From assembly GCF_020382885.2 (NCBI RefSeq), contig NC_058512.1:12798802-12862801 (forward strand): a stretch of 64,000 nucleotides of DNA, given 5' to 3'. Below the pieces are notes generated by a model. The model saw only the letters and a program-made list of their open reading frames with translations, did not search any database and had not been told where the DNA came from. The translations under genes and the position numbers were made by a program. Position 1 is the first letter of the stretch. Every line of letters starts with the position of its first letter. The DNA is from Scatophagus argus (lineage: Eukaryota; Chordata; Actinopteri; Scatophagidae). Shown one piece after another: positions 1 through 11,300 of this stretch.

Positions 1-18
1 CCCTTTCTTACCTTCCAG

Positions 19-1924
19 TTGTCAGTGAGGGCAACATGTGACCTCTCCTGTAGCGAAGCTGCATCAGAGGGGGAGGAGTTTAGCAGCCGGCTGTTTGATG
101 TTGCTGGATGCGATTCGTCGGCCACAGATGAAGATGGGGACTACGAGCCCCGCCCATCCAGGAAAAGAGGCGGGGCAGCAGGAGGAGCAGTTGCCGGCAA
201 GAAGGTCAAGCAGGAAGCAACATCAGCAGAGGATTTTGGCACTACTGTTCACTCAGCTTGCACTGGGCTGGCAATGATGGACACTGTCAGTGTTTCACAG
301 GCTTGTCAGGCTCCAAACACACACACTCAAATCACACACACACCCACGACCTGCCCTCAGCCCCAGCATGGACAGGATCTGGGGTGTGCAGGATTAATGG
401 ACTCAGAGATGGAACTGCTGGGAGGAGGCAGCTGCATGACAGGGACCACAGAGCAGGCTGAGAGATGCAGCTCCGCCACAGAGACTACAGAGAGGACTGC
501 AGGTACAGCCTTGTTGTGTGGCTGGGACAAACATGCAATGATCAACCCTGGATATGTTTTTTTTTTTCTTTTTTCATTCAGTGTAAATAAAACTTGATTT
601 TTTTTTATATGCTGTGTGACTTCCTATTGCGTACTATTTGTTGTTTCTTTGTGTGTGTATATCTGCAGGGGGGCAGAATGAGCTGGAGAAGCTACAAGCG
701 CTACTTTGTGCAGAACGCAACCGCAACCAACAGATGACAGAGATCATCTCCAGTCTGAAGCAAGACAAAGAGCTTCTGCAGCAAGAAATCACTAAAAAAG
801 CTGAACTCATCTGTGATTTCCTGCAGGACAAACTACGACCAGGTAGAGTTTGGTTTGAAAGTCCACCTATTGATGAATGAGCTGTCTATTAATGTTCACT
901 CTCACAAAATTATTGCTTTTTTGGTTTTTGTGCAGTATCTTTCATACAACATTGCCTTTAAAAGTGCCTCACATAATGATAAATATATTAAAAAATAGAT
1001 TCAAATAGTAAGAAAAAACTGATAAAAAGACAATATTGGTGACAACAGTAGTAGAAAAAGTAAAATAAATCGGTATGCTAATCAGAAAATTTGATACTCA
1101 TATATACTCATACTGGCGTGAAAAGTCCAGGAGTGCCAAAATCAAAATGAAAACAAAAATAAAACACCAGCAAAAAATAATTTTTCACGTACTTTGACCT
1201 ATAATACCCAGAGAGAACATAGTTACAGTCATCTTGCCTTTTTTATTGTTTTATAACATGAAAAAAATTGAGAGTTTTTCTAATTTTTTTTTTTATCTAG
1301 AGATGAGGTTGCGTCGTTGCCCTAATCAGGTGGAACCAGGATGTTCACACATGACCTCTCCTGACGATGTGGCGGGGCTTGAATCGCCAACAGTGTTCGA
1401 CTCATTTGAGGAAATGGAGCTTCACCCTTTAGAGCACCACCGGCCCCTGAAGAGCAAGAGGAGTCGGGACGGAGAAAACACCCGAGTCAGGAGTAAGGAC
1501 GTGGCACAACGATGAAGATAGACTACACTATGCTATATATGTGTGCTCATTGCTCAATACAGCATTCATTTGCTTTTTCTTTGTACTGATTGTGTCCCTG
1601 TATGTCTCTATTCCAGTGAAAAACGTGGTGGGTGTGATAGCGCGCTACATGGCAGCCCTCAAAGAGTTTCGCCGCAGCGTTTCCATGAAGGTGGCCTTCG
1701 ACCGGGTCGGTGTGGACCGCAACACCATCTCCCGTACAGCGGCCATAGCTGAGCTCAGTCTCGCCGCTCCGGAAGTGTTTCATGCACTGGCACCGTGGGA
1801 TGAGAAGGAGGAGACGCTGGCACATTATGCCCACCGCTGCCGACAGGCGATGGATGACAACATTAAGGCCAAGATCAAAACAATGAAGGCTAAAGGTGAA
1901 CTGCTACCCATTGTGTCAAAGTGA
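19..1924 (+). CDS. ccdc106-like: CCDC106-like coiled-coil nuclear protein, 3' part (four exons)
   Basis: Exons 19-502, 669-842, 1301-1492 and 1617-1924 join in frame (484+174+192+308 nt, 385 residues and a stop). A pyrimidine-rich CAG acceptor precedes base 19, so the 5' exons lie off the window. Order along the visible chain: an acidic/serine-rich stretch; a basic NLS-like segment (RPSRKR...GKKVKQE, about residues 45-66); a heptad coiled coil beginning NELEKLQAL (exon 2); a second basic patch (KSKRSR); and a C-terminal block with GVIARYMAALKEF, VDRNT, IAEL, APE and LLPI. That C-terminal block aligns with human CCDC106 (VDRNT, PIAEL, APE, LLPI), a nuclear protein reported to bind p53. Human CCDC106 lies on 19q13, outside the 9q32 synteny seen here, so this may be a teleost paralogue. 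Family assignment is firm, orthology is not. Confidence 0.8.
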
Positions 1925-2570
1925 TGTGCACTTCTTTTATATATGTAAATGGATACCCTTGGATTGTTTGGAATCCTTATTCCAGGAATTTTTTGACAAG
2001 GTTGTTGTCAAAGCATTTTCTTTAGTTGTACCAACTTTTCGCCATGTCCTTTACTTCTAATGATTGTGTGGCAGCATTCGGGTCACATTTCTGCTGCCGT
2101 GGGGATTAAGTCTTTCTGTCCAGTGGATCTCACCTTGTATGGTTGTGATACATTTGTGCAATATTGTGACTCTGGAAAGAATAAACTCACCAAAACCAAT
2201 CACTATTTTATGTGCAGTCATGGCAGCTCAGAATGCCAAGTTCCAACTTTGTGGTGGTCACTCATGCAGGCTTATTGTGTAATTGAATGGCTCGACCTTT
2301 GATGTTCCAGTAAGTAGTCTGATCAATAAGGGACTTTTTTTTGTACTCAGAGTTCAGTGGCTCCAACTATATGCATGGTAATGTACAGTATTCATTCTGT
2401 TGCATGTGTTGTTTGGTGTGCTGCCAACCAGTTTTACAATAAACCACTGAAAACAGTTAGCAAAGTTAAGCAAGTCTCAGTTCATGTTAGAGAGAATCCA
2501 TCATTACTGTGTGTCGTAAAGAATTTCAGCCACTTGAGTAGAGGATTTTAAATAAATGCTTTTCAATGTA
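1925..2570 (+). other. 3' UTR of the CCDC106-like gene with several candidate poly(A) signals
   Basis: The sequence after the stop has no convincing ORF. AATAAA hexamers occur at 2180-2185, 2438-2443 and 2551-2556, and any of them could end the transcript. The last is followed by a GT/T-rich stretch. The INIP 3' end arrives from the other strand, with its nearest candidate signal at 2660-2665, so the two genes are tail to tail with little spacer. Confidence 0.5.
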
Positions 2571-2659
2571 TTTAGACCTTGTGCCCCCAAACTCTTTTTT
2601 TTTTCACAAATAAAAGCTGAAATTCAGTACATACTGTATATAGAACTGAACATAACAAC

Positions 2660-2665
2660 TTTATT
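2660..2665 (-). terminator. Candidate INIP poly(A) signal
   Basis: TTTATT on the plus strand is AATAAA on the minus strand, 400 bp past the INIP stop. Other minus-strand hexamers could be used. Confidence 0.4.
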
Positions 2666-3064
2666 ACCCAAAGATGTAAATCCATTACAATGTAAAAAAC
2701 CCATCAAAATGTGTATTTTATGGAAAAGCCTGTGATAATGCAGTGAAAGGCAACAGCAGGATTTACTGTATTTCTGTAAAATTTGTTTTTGGCCCCTGAA
2801 TGACTTGACAGGATGTTTTGCACTTATCTTGCACCTTCTTCCGTCTTGTCTTGAAAGCTTTCCTAAATTCAGCAGTGAGCTTGTTGGTCTGGAAAATGTA
2901 AAAATGAAAGCTTCTCACTCCCCTGAGATTGTTTACAACATGACAAACAACTGTCCATTAATCACAGACTTAAAACAGGGAGAGACACGAGTCTGGTGTG
3001 CATGTGTGTCGTCTCAAAGCTTTGCCTCACACTGGCAGCAGGATGGGGAAAAGAGGTAAAGAGT

Positions 3065-4556
3065 TCAAGACTCAGGCTCCAGGCGTGGGAGGACCGGCAG
3101 GATGAGGTTTCCAAATGAGGAGTCCTGAGTGATGAAGAAGCCTGATGAGTGTGCCTGTGCATGCTGCAGTGGGAGACACACATAGCCAAAGGTCTACTTA
3201 AGAAGTTTTTACTGGCAATAGCCATTCAATAATGGTATGCATTAAACAAACAAGGTGTAACTTGGGGGCAGATTTTGCTACCTTTGGACAGAGGTAGGCT
3301 AACTGTTTGCCCCTGTTTCTGGTCTTTATGCTAAGCTAACCGCCTGCTCACTGTGGCTTCACATTTTATAGACGGATATGGAAGTGGTTTTTATATTCTC
3401 ATCTGGCGAGAAAATAAATATGTGCAAACAGAACAGACAAAATTACAGAGGAACCTCATTGCATAGTGGCCCTGGAGAAAACAACAATCTTTCTTAGTTT
3501 ATCTAGAAAATGTATTAGTTCAACTTGGTTGGTGTTTTGTTTTGAGCTTCTTTGCATTTCTGTATAACGTTTCATGTTTCTGTGAAAAAACATGAAGGTG
3601 CCTTTGTGACAAAAAATGCGGCCTGCATCAGAATAATGTCTTAAAATCACTTTCAAATATCATGAAGACATGCCAAACACAGGAAAACAACTCTAATAGC
3701 ACTTTGCTGAGTACTGTGTGAGAGAGTTAAAAGGATGTGAAGCTGCATTTGTTTTCTGTCTGTCTCACCTGCAGGGCAGCTTTCTGCTGCGCAGCGATGT
3801 GCTGCTGTTCTGCGTTGTCCCTGAACTCCTTCAGACTCGGTCTGGACAGCGAGATGCTATAAAATGAGAGAGCAAGGAGAAAAGAGAGATTGCTTATAAA
3901 GTTGCATGTAACTGGAACATGTACTGACAATACCCTCTACTTTGGAATGAGAAAGCCGCCGTTAGCGTCCATGGCAGGCAGATGGATAGATAGATAGACA
4001 CTTTATTGATCCCGAGAGAAATTAAATAATGCACTAGTGCAACAGTGCACTGTTTCTACCTGGCTCCAGGTGTGTTCATGGACTGATTCTGCATCAGCCG
4101 TCTCCTCTCCTTCTCCAGCTCAGCCAGGATTGCTACCCGTGTCTTGTTTGGATAGGCTGGATGGAGACAAAAAGAAGAGAAAGACAGAATGACAAAGAGG
4201 AAACAGAGAAGATACAAGAGGTTACACTAAATGGCTAAAAGAGAGATGTTTCGCATTGTATAAATGAGTTATTTAATGCAGAGAGAACAAAATGTATAGG
4301 ATTATGAAGTTATTTCAATTGGCTGTAAAATTAATGTAGCGGTGGCCACAGTTGCATAGGAACTACAGAAGCTGCTTTAGCTTAGTTAGCTATGTTTCCC
4401 AAAAGACGAACCAGAGAGAAAAGATGCTCTCAGGGCATGCGGGATTCGGAGCAACGCCTCAACGAGTCGGGACGGATCGATCAAAAAAGTTCAACACCAA
4501 TATCCTTTGTCCCAAAAACATATACAATTACCTTGTCCTGGAGGATTAGCAGCCAT
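3065..4556 (-). CDS. inip: INIP, SOSS complex subunit C (complete, four coding exons)
   Basis: In transcript order the coding exons are 4556-4532, 4156-4060, 3856-3769 and 3163-3065 (25+97+88+99 = 309 nt, 102 residues plus TGA). All junctions show AG/GT consensus and the frame is continuous. Human INIP is 104 residues and shares almost every block: MAAN...GQ, NKTRVAILAELEKE, LMQNQS, PGASISLSRPS, EFRDNAEQQHIAAQQKAALQ, HSSGFFITQDSSFGN, and the end LILPVLPRLEPE. INIP is a small subunit of SOSS, the complex of single-strand DNA-binding protein hSSB1/2 with INTS3. SOSS acts at DNA double-strand breaks. The ATG was chosen because MAAN matches the family start and the exon ends at a clean AAG/GTAATT donor. 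The gene is head to head with SNX30, as in human 9q32. Confidence 0.95.
3981..4025 (-). mobile_element. 3' tail of a teleost non-LTR retroelement
   Basis: Read on the minus strand, this INIP-intron segment has AATTTCTCTCGGGATCAATA followed by AAGTG and a (CTAT)n-like end. That is the common 3' terminus of teleost LINE/SINE elements: an AATTTCC-GGGATCAATAAAG core followed by a short tandem tail. Only the tail is visible, so it is a 5'-truncated relic. The exact family cannot be named without a repeat library. Confidence 0.5.
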
Positions 4557-5371
4557 GTCGGCGCAAGTAGCAAGAGGCAGGTCAAATTCCAAACTATAGA
4601 AAGGATTATATTAATCGATTTGGCTAATTTTATCTGTCTGTGTTTCCGTCCACCTAGCTACCGTTACACTGGTGGATAACACACAACGATAAAAGTCCCC
4701 CTGGACGATAAGTGGAACGTAATTAACCCGAGCTGTATGAACTACAAATAAATTGCTATTGTACAAAACTTCGACAATAAGTGAAAGTTTTAAAAAAGCA
4801 TAAAACTCGACTGTGTACGGATCGGCTGCCTTTTGCCTCTGGAGCCATTTACCGGCCGGTAGCTTAGATAGACAGAAGTACAAAAAAATGACGTCTCACT
4901 CTGCTAGTACTTCCGATAGAGCGAACAATTCGAAATTCAGGTGTAGTTGCTAAGCTTTTCTCCTGAGCTTTCCATCACATCTGCTGTTCCTCTTCAGCGA
5001 ATGAGGTTTGGTTAGTTGTAACGGAGGTAGCTGATGCTGTGGTTTATCAAACTGATACATTTGGGGGAATATGATCAAGGTTCACAGTTTCAGTAACACT
5101 ATAGTGATCTTCTCAATAGACAATCTTTAACACCTTAGTCGCCATTTATTGTCACGTGATGCATATGTTTACATCCGGGTTCGTGTAGATTAATCTCCGG
5201 AGCTGCGCAGTGGGAGTCAGCTGACAGCTGTGACCAACCAGCGGATGTAACATCTCAAGTGAGGAGACCCTGAACTGAGAAAAAAAAGCCTCATAGTGTC
5301 TACACTAAGCTGCGGAGAACCGGACCGTCGTTATCCCCGAAACCCGGTCACTTCTTTCCGCCTCTTGCAGG
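4557..5371. promoter_or_regulatory. Shared head-to-head INIP/SNX30 promoter region
   Basis: There are 815 bp between the INIP ATG (minus) and the SNX30 ATG (plus), with no other gene. Visible elements: a perfect 12-bp palindrome TACCGGCCGGTA (4850-4861); an ETS-like ACTTCCG (about 4910); an E-box GTCACGTGAT (5151-5160) resembling USF/TFEB CLEAR sites; CATCCGGG (about 5173); GCTGCGCAG, NRF1-like (about 5203); and the palindrome GTCAGCTGAC (5216-5225) followed by CAGCTG. There is no obvious TATA box near either start, as expected for broadly expressed genes. Functional use of each motif is inferred. Confidence 0.6.
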
Positions 5372-8300
5372 ATGAGTGTCGGCGCTCCGAGAGGCCTGGC
5401 CAGCTCGGGGCAGAAGCCCATCGCGGAGATCTTCCATCCTCTGTCTGCCGCCGAGGAGTCGCTTTCAGTCACCGTTAACGTCGGAGGGGACAAGGTAGGG
5501 TCTGCTAGGGGCGAGACCGGTCTGGCGGTTTGAAGACAACCACGGGATGTAGAGAGGATGGTTAACCAAACTAAACTCTGTAGCGTTACACTAACCTGTT
5601 TTCAGGCTGGCATCAGTTTTAATGGCTAAATCCACCCAGCGAGAAGTAGCAGACTAAAATAAGTTTAATGACTGAAATACAGTAAACACTAATCGGTTAA
5701 TTTTCTGCTCAGCGTTCATTATTTTTGTTTGCATTAATGCTTACTGATCGTGACTGGAGGTTAAAGTTGAGCGGAATCGTTTGCCTCAGAATTACTGTTG
5801 CATGAAAGATAAATCTCCAAAACCATGACAGTGTTTTAGCTGGCTGTGTCTTAACTTTAAGTCTTAATTTTCATTGCAATGCAACGACAAAATCACGAAA
5901 GCATTCAAACAAAGGCGCAAAAAGGGAGAATGTGATCTTACTCAATACACACAAGCTCACCAACACACACACAAAGGTTCACTACCGTGTTAACTCCATT
6001 TAAATGCGATTGTTTTTACGCACGTTGCATTACACACACTTCAGGTTGTGCATGTTTTAGAAAACACATTTCTCTCCTCTCTCCACTCTGTGAAAGGCGA
6101 CCTGACATTGTTAGCAGGTTTGGTGTGCTAAGTAACCAGTGATGGACACAAAGCTTTTATTCTTCCTGTTTTACTTATGAGTAACAAGCTTAGCAACCAC
6201 TAAGTATTGCGGTTAATTATTGCCAGTCCGAGATGCTGTTTTTATGTCCTTCCATTAAAGTTAGCTTTCCTGGTAAGGTGCTGTCCTTTTTCGTGCGTAT
6301 TTGACTCAGATAAGCAGAGCTAAGAGGCATAACGAACCTCCACACAAGTTAATGATGTAAAGTCTGTAAGTTATCCTGTTTACGCTCAACACCAAGAAAG
6401 TAATGGTTCTGGTCCCAAGCTGTCAGCAGAAAATTGAAACTATTTGTCAGCATATTTAAATAAAATTTGATGGAAAGTTAGATCATGTTTCAGGGAACGT
6501 TGATTCATTTTTCCACATACTTCAGGATCCGTGTCTAGATTGTTTTTGGAAGGGTTCTTTTTCTGTTAAATGTTGGGATGTTTGTTTGGTTTTTTTTGCA
6601 AATCCAGATCCAGTTGCATTCATAAATATTTCTTCTTATTAAAGTAATTTATTTAGAGTTTTGTACCACCACGGTAGATGAATGTGCTCCTGGAGTATCA
6701 TCTTCAGTTTGTCACATTTTAAATATTTATCTGAGGGCTATATGTTTAATAGGCACCTTGTATAAGAGGGCTAATGCTCTGAACATATTTTGTGTAGTAT
6801 GTTTGTCTTTTTCCTTCTTTTTGTTCCACCTGAGGTTCACATAAAAATCACATCACTGACATACCGCTAAGATATGGTCTTAGTCTCTTAACCTGGGAGA
6901 CCAAACGGCATGTTGTGTTTATTCAGGTATTTTTTTAAAACCCTGAATTTGCGGTGCATGATCGAGGGCGACATTTTTACTCAGTCTCGCAATATCAGTA
7001 ATATGGTGAGAGGAGATTTTAGCGACGATAATGTTTGGTGTTTGCTGCAGTATTTAATCATATTCTTAAGCTGAGATTGGTATCACTTGATAGGCCTATT
7101 TCAGAGCAGATATTTTGACATGTCACAGTAGGAAAAGCACACGTGTCACCATCACACTGGGACACCTGAATAAGAATTTGGATATGATGGCCAATTGTGC
7201 ATGTGTGTTTCACTGTTCATCTTAATAACTCACTAACTCTAAAGTGCAACATTGAAGCTCCATTACAGTGTCTCAATAAGCAGAACTCCACATTATATCA
7301 TTCCTGTATCACAATATTGATGATCACATTGTTACATCTCTGAACTCTGTTATGCATTTAAGCAGGAATCCATTTCCCCTCAAATATAATAGTTCCAGAG
7401 TCTTCCTCGCTGTCTGTCTGAGCGTGGCTTGTGTTGTGGTGTCCTGTTGTTCACTCACAGTGGTGTAATGATGCAAACGCAATGCAATTATCTGATCTGT
7501 GATTATCAGTGCAGGTTAGCACGACAGTGTTAAAAAAAAAAAAAAAAAAAAAAACTGACAGTGTGAGCTGCCTGTGTGTGGTCAGTGTGTGAAGTTTCAA
7601 AGTGTGTGTGTGAGTGAGACACTGATTGAATTGGAAAGTTGCACACCTGCCTACTTCAGGCAGTTTAATAAAAAAAAATGTGTGTGTGTGGCAGATCGAG
7701 GTGATTAAGGTTGAACATTAGCTTCTCTGCTTCCATGCACCTTAACCTGTCTGAGAAGAAAGTAGTTCCCTCCTCTAGAGTGGCAAGATGCAACCTCAGA
7801 GGGCATCAGCGGCTGGTGAGAAGTATTGTCAGGAGTTTAGATCAACTCAGGTTGTTGTACTGGGAGATTTGCTTGGTTGGTTTTATTTTCAGGACCACTT
7901 TTGACGGTGTAGCCCTATTGCCTCTGTTTTATCTACAGTCCGGTTGCAGAGTTTACATTTCAGTCTTGCCTGCCTGTAATTTGTTAATGCGATCTTTAGA
8001 GTCCCTTCCAAATGTGTAGTAATAATTTAATCCATTCTGAAAAAAGTAAGCTCAACCACATAGGCCTCAAATCCACAAGTTGCTCTATTCATTTGAAGAG
8101 ACACATGGAAATGATTATTTTCCAGACAGTTGTATTTTTCCATATTAAGGTTGTGGAAATGTATCCCCAGTCCACAAATGCCCCATTTCTATCCCCTCAT
8201 CCATCATTAAATTAGAAAGACAGGAGTTGTGTCAGATGATGTAGGGTGTGTACGAAGCAGCAGCCTCAACAAGAGCTCCATTCACGGAGAGAAACAACTG

Positions 8301-11300
8301 CATCAGCATCAGCATCAATCTATCAGCTCTTTGTGTGCAGCTTTTCCCACCACATCTTCTGACTGTGATGCCCTCATTGTCTCTGTCCATGCAGGAAGCA
8401 GGGCTGACCAATGGCACGCCGGTCGAGACGTCGAGTCCTGCCTCCGCGTCCTCCCTCTTCAACAGGCTGCAGCTGGACGACGACCTGGAGGCAGATGTCC
8501 GGGACCTCTACGCCTCCACGGAAACCCGCGACCTATTCGTCACAGTCGACGACCCAAAGAAGCATGTCTCCACCATGGAGACCTACATCACCTACAGAGT
8601 GTCCACCAAGGTCTGCTATTGGCTGATGTCACGTTAACACTGTCTGCGTTTCTTTGGACAATAATGGCTGTACTAAACTGTACTAAATGTTATGTAGTGG
8701 GATTATAGATGGTGTTGAACATGTTTTATCCTCCCTACCAGTTATTTATACTTAATGTTACTCCTAACCATTTCTCAAAGCCAACAGTTAATATCTCTGC
8801 ACCACTGCGCAGGTAATCCATCATACAGCGCATTTAATCCTCCTAGTGTTTGTCGTATTTTGTTGAGTTTCATTATTATTTTATAAAACTTGGTGGGGTG
8901 TTCAAGTCAAATTTTATATCCAAGTGCTAAGAGCTGGTTGATGAACAGCAGTGTGTAAGAAATGTGTTATATGTTCCTCAACATGCAGGAGCTAACAATT
9001 AAGATTTTAATTCATCCAAAAGTTGGTAAAGATTTTATCATAAAGGAAACTCACTTAGCGTGTTTTGGAGACAAACACTGAATGTGAATACATTTTTACC
9101 ACATTAACCAAAGTTAACAATTTCATGGTGCTGGCTGTGAGTCACTGTGAGACTCTGTTACCTGTGCCACCCACAGGAATGGAAATTAGTAGCAGCAGCT
9201 GCAGCAGTTTAGAGCCACAGACATGCCACCTTTAGGCAAAGAATATATCTCAGGGTTTAGAACGCATAGGAGTTCAGTTAGGAAAAACTTTTCCCCCAAC
9301 TTTCCCATAAAAAGTGCATATTCAATAGGAAGTGTGTCCAGTACCTTATGTTTACCAAGTGGATCCTCTGTTCCATCCCTCAAATGTCTTTGACAGTAAA
9401 CAGATCAGGAGATCTCACATTGTCCAGACCTAGTAGAGAATTGTAGCTGTGGAGACCTGTCTATCATGTAATGAAAGAAACAGATTCAGAGGGAGACACT
9501 GCCAGGAGCTGACGACAGCTATGTACACTGTGGTCCTTCGGCTCAGAGGCTCTAGACAAATATCACATCCCAACATGAGCACAAAGTGTTAATTGAGAGC
9601 ATGTGGGGGCGCATCTCTTAACGGTGAATTGTGAGAGAGAGATAGAGAGAGTGTGTTTATGTGCATGCACTGTTAGTTATATTACAAGGTCAATACACAT
9701 GTACAACCATCCTATGATGAACAGAGACAAGGCCATCTTCCAGTTTAATGTGTACATGGAAATTCTGCCATGAATTTGTAAATAAATACACAATGAAAAC
9801 TGATCCAAATTTACTAAACTAATTGTCTATAAACTTATGTTACTGGTGTGAAGTAACCCTTAATTCATTGCTACTGATCAAAAAACGTGTCGTCCTTGCA
9901 TATATTCTAAATTGTATTTGTGTCTTTTAGGAGGTCATTTAAATATTGTATCCTCCCAGCTAACACAGCAAATGCACTTGTGTGTGTGTTTTCTTCAGAC
10001 AACACGGATAGAGTTTGACCTCCCTGAGTACTGTGTGCGACGGCGCTACCAGGACTTTGACTGGCTGAGGATCAAGTTGGAGGACAGTCAGCCGACCCAC
10101 CTCATCCCTGTAGGTCAAATGAGCCACGACGCATGCCTACGCACTCTCCTGGTTTCCATTTAGAATCGTTTCATTTGCACTCTGCTCTGCTTCTCCTCTT
10201 TCCTCCTCCTCATCTCTCTTCACCTCTAGCCGCTGCCAGAGAAGTTTGTGATGAAGGGCGTGGTCGATCGTTTTTCGGAGGAGTTTGTGGAGACGAGGAT
10301 GAAAGCTTTGGACAAGTTCCTGAAGCGAGTCGCCGACCACCCCGTCCTCTCCTTCAACCCACATCTAAACGCTTTCCTGTCTGCAAAGGTAAGACAGCGC
10401 AAGCGTGGGATGTTCAGGGACATTTTCATCTTTTATAAGAATTAATGTCCTTATTTCTCTGTGTGTGTTGTCTCTAAGTAGCTGCGACACAAGACAAGAA
10501 TTTATTGATCCCTTTGGGGAAACGAGGTTGTTGTAAAATAATTGGACTGAGACAGAAGGGAAGGAAAGAAAGTAGGGCATAAGCATAGCAGAACAGTATC
10601 AAATCTACTGTGAAAACAGAAGAAGCACACAAGTGACACTTTCAGCATGTTGCAGCCTGTTGTCACTGTGTGTCTGCAGGACCTGAATAAGCGCCAGGGT
10701 CTGGCCTTGCTGACCAAGGTGGGCGAGTCTGTGAAGCATGTGGCTGGAGGCTACAAGCTACGGGCGCGGCCGGCGGAGTTCTGTGCCATGGGAGAATACC
10801 TGGACACGTTCAGCCAGAAACTGGGAACCATCGACCGCATCGCCCAGCGGATCCTCAAAGAGCAGTCAGGTATCTGACTGATGTCGTAAAGTGACTCATG
10901 TCACTCGGGTTGATGATTCTTCTTCCTGATTCATTATAATTTGACAATAAAGCAATCAATAAATAGATGAATTAATACAAAATGAATAAAGAAACTCCGG
11001 GGAATTAATAGTAAAACAGTTTGATTTACAGTTAATTTTAGCAAATGAAATGTGGAAAAAGGACTTGTTATTCTCTTTGATCTCCCATCATCATTTACAC
11101 ACAGCTTTATTGTAGTCAAACTGGGATTTAACAACTGGCTTGATAGCTGAAGCCACTTCTTTGCTGTACTTTTACCATACATGTTTTTTAGGTACCAGCA
11201 ACAGAGCCTCTAATAATAGTACTCCCCATACTCTCCGTTTTCATTCAGTAGACCTACTTACTTCCTGCTGTTTGCATGTGCTACATGATGATGGTGCTTG

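Noticed and set aside
7711..8215. ORFs of 102 and 67 residues in SNX30 intron 1
   Set aside because: No similarity, no good splice sites, and SNX30 exons join in frame without them.
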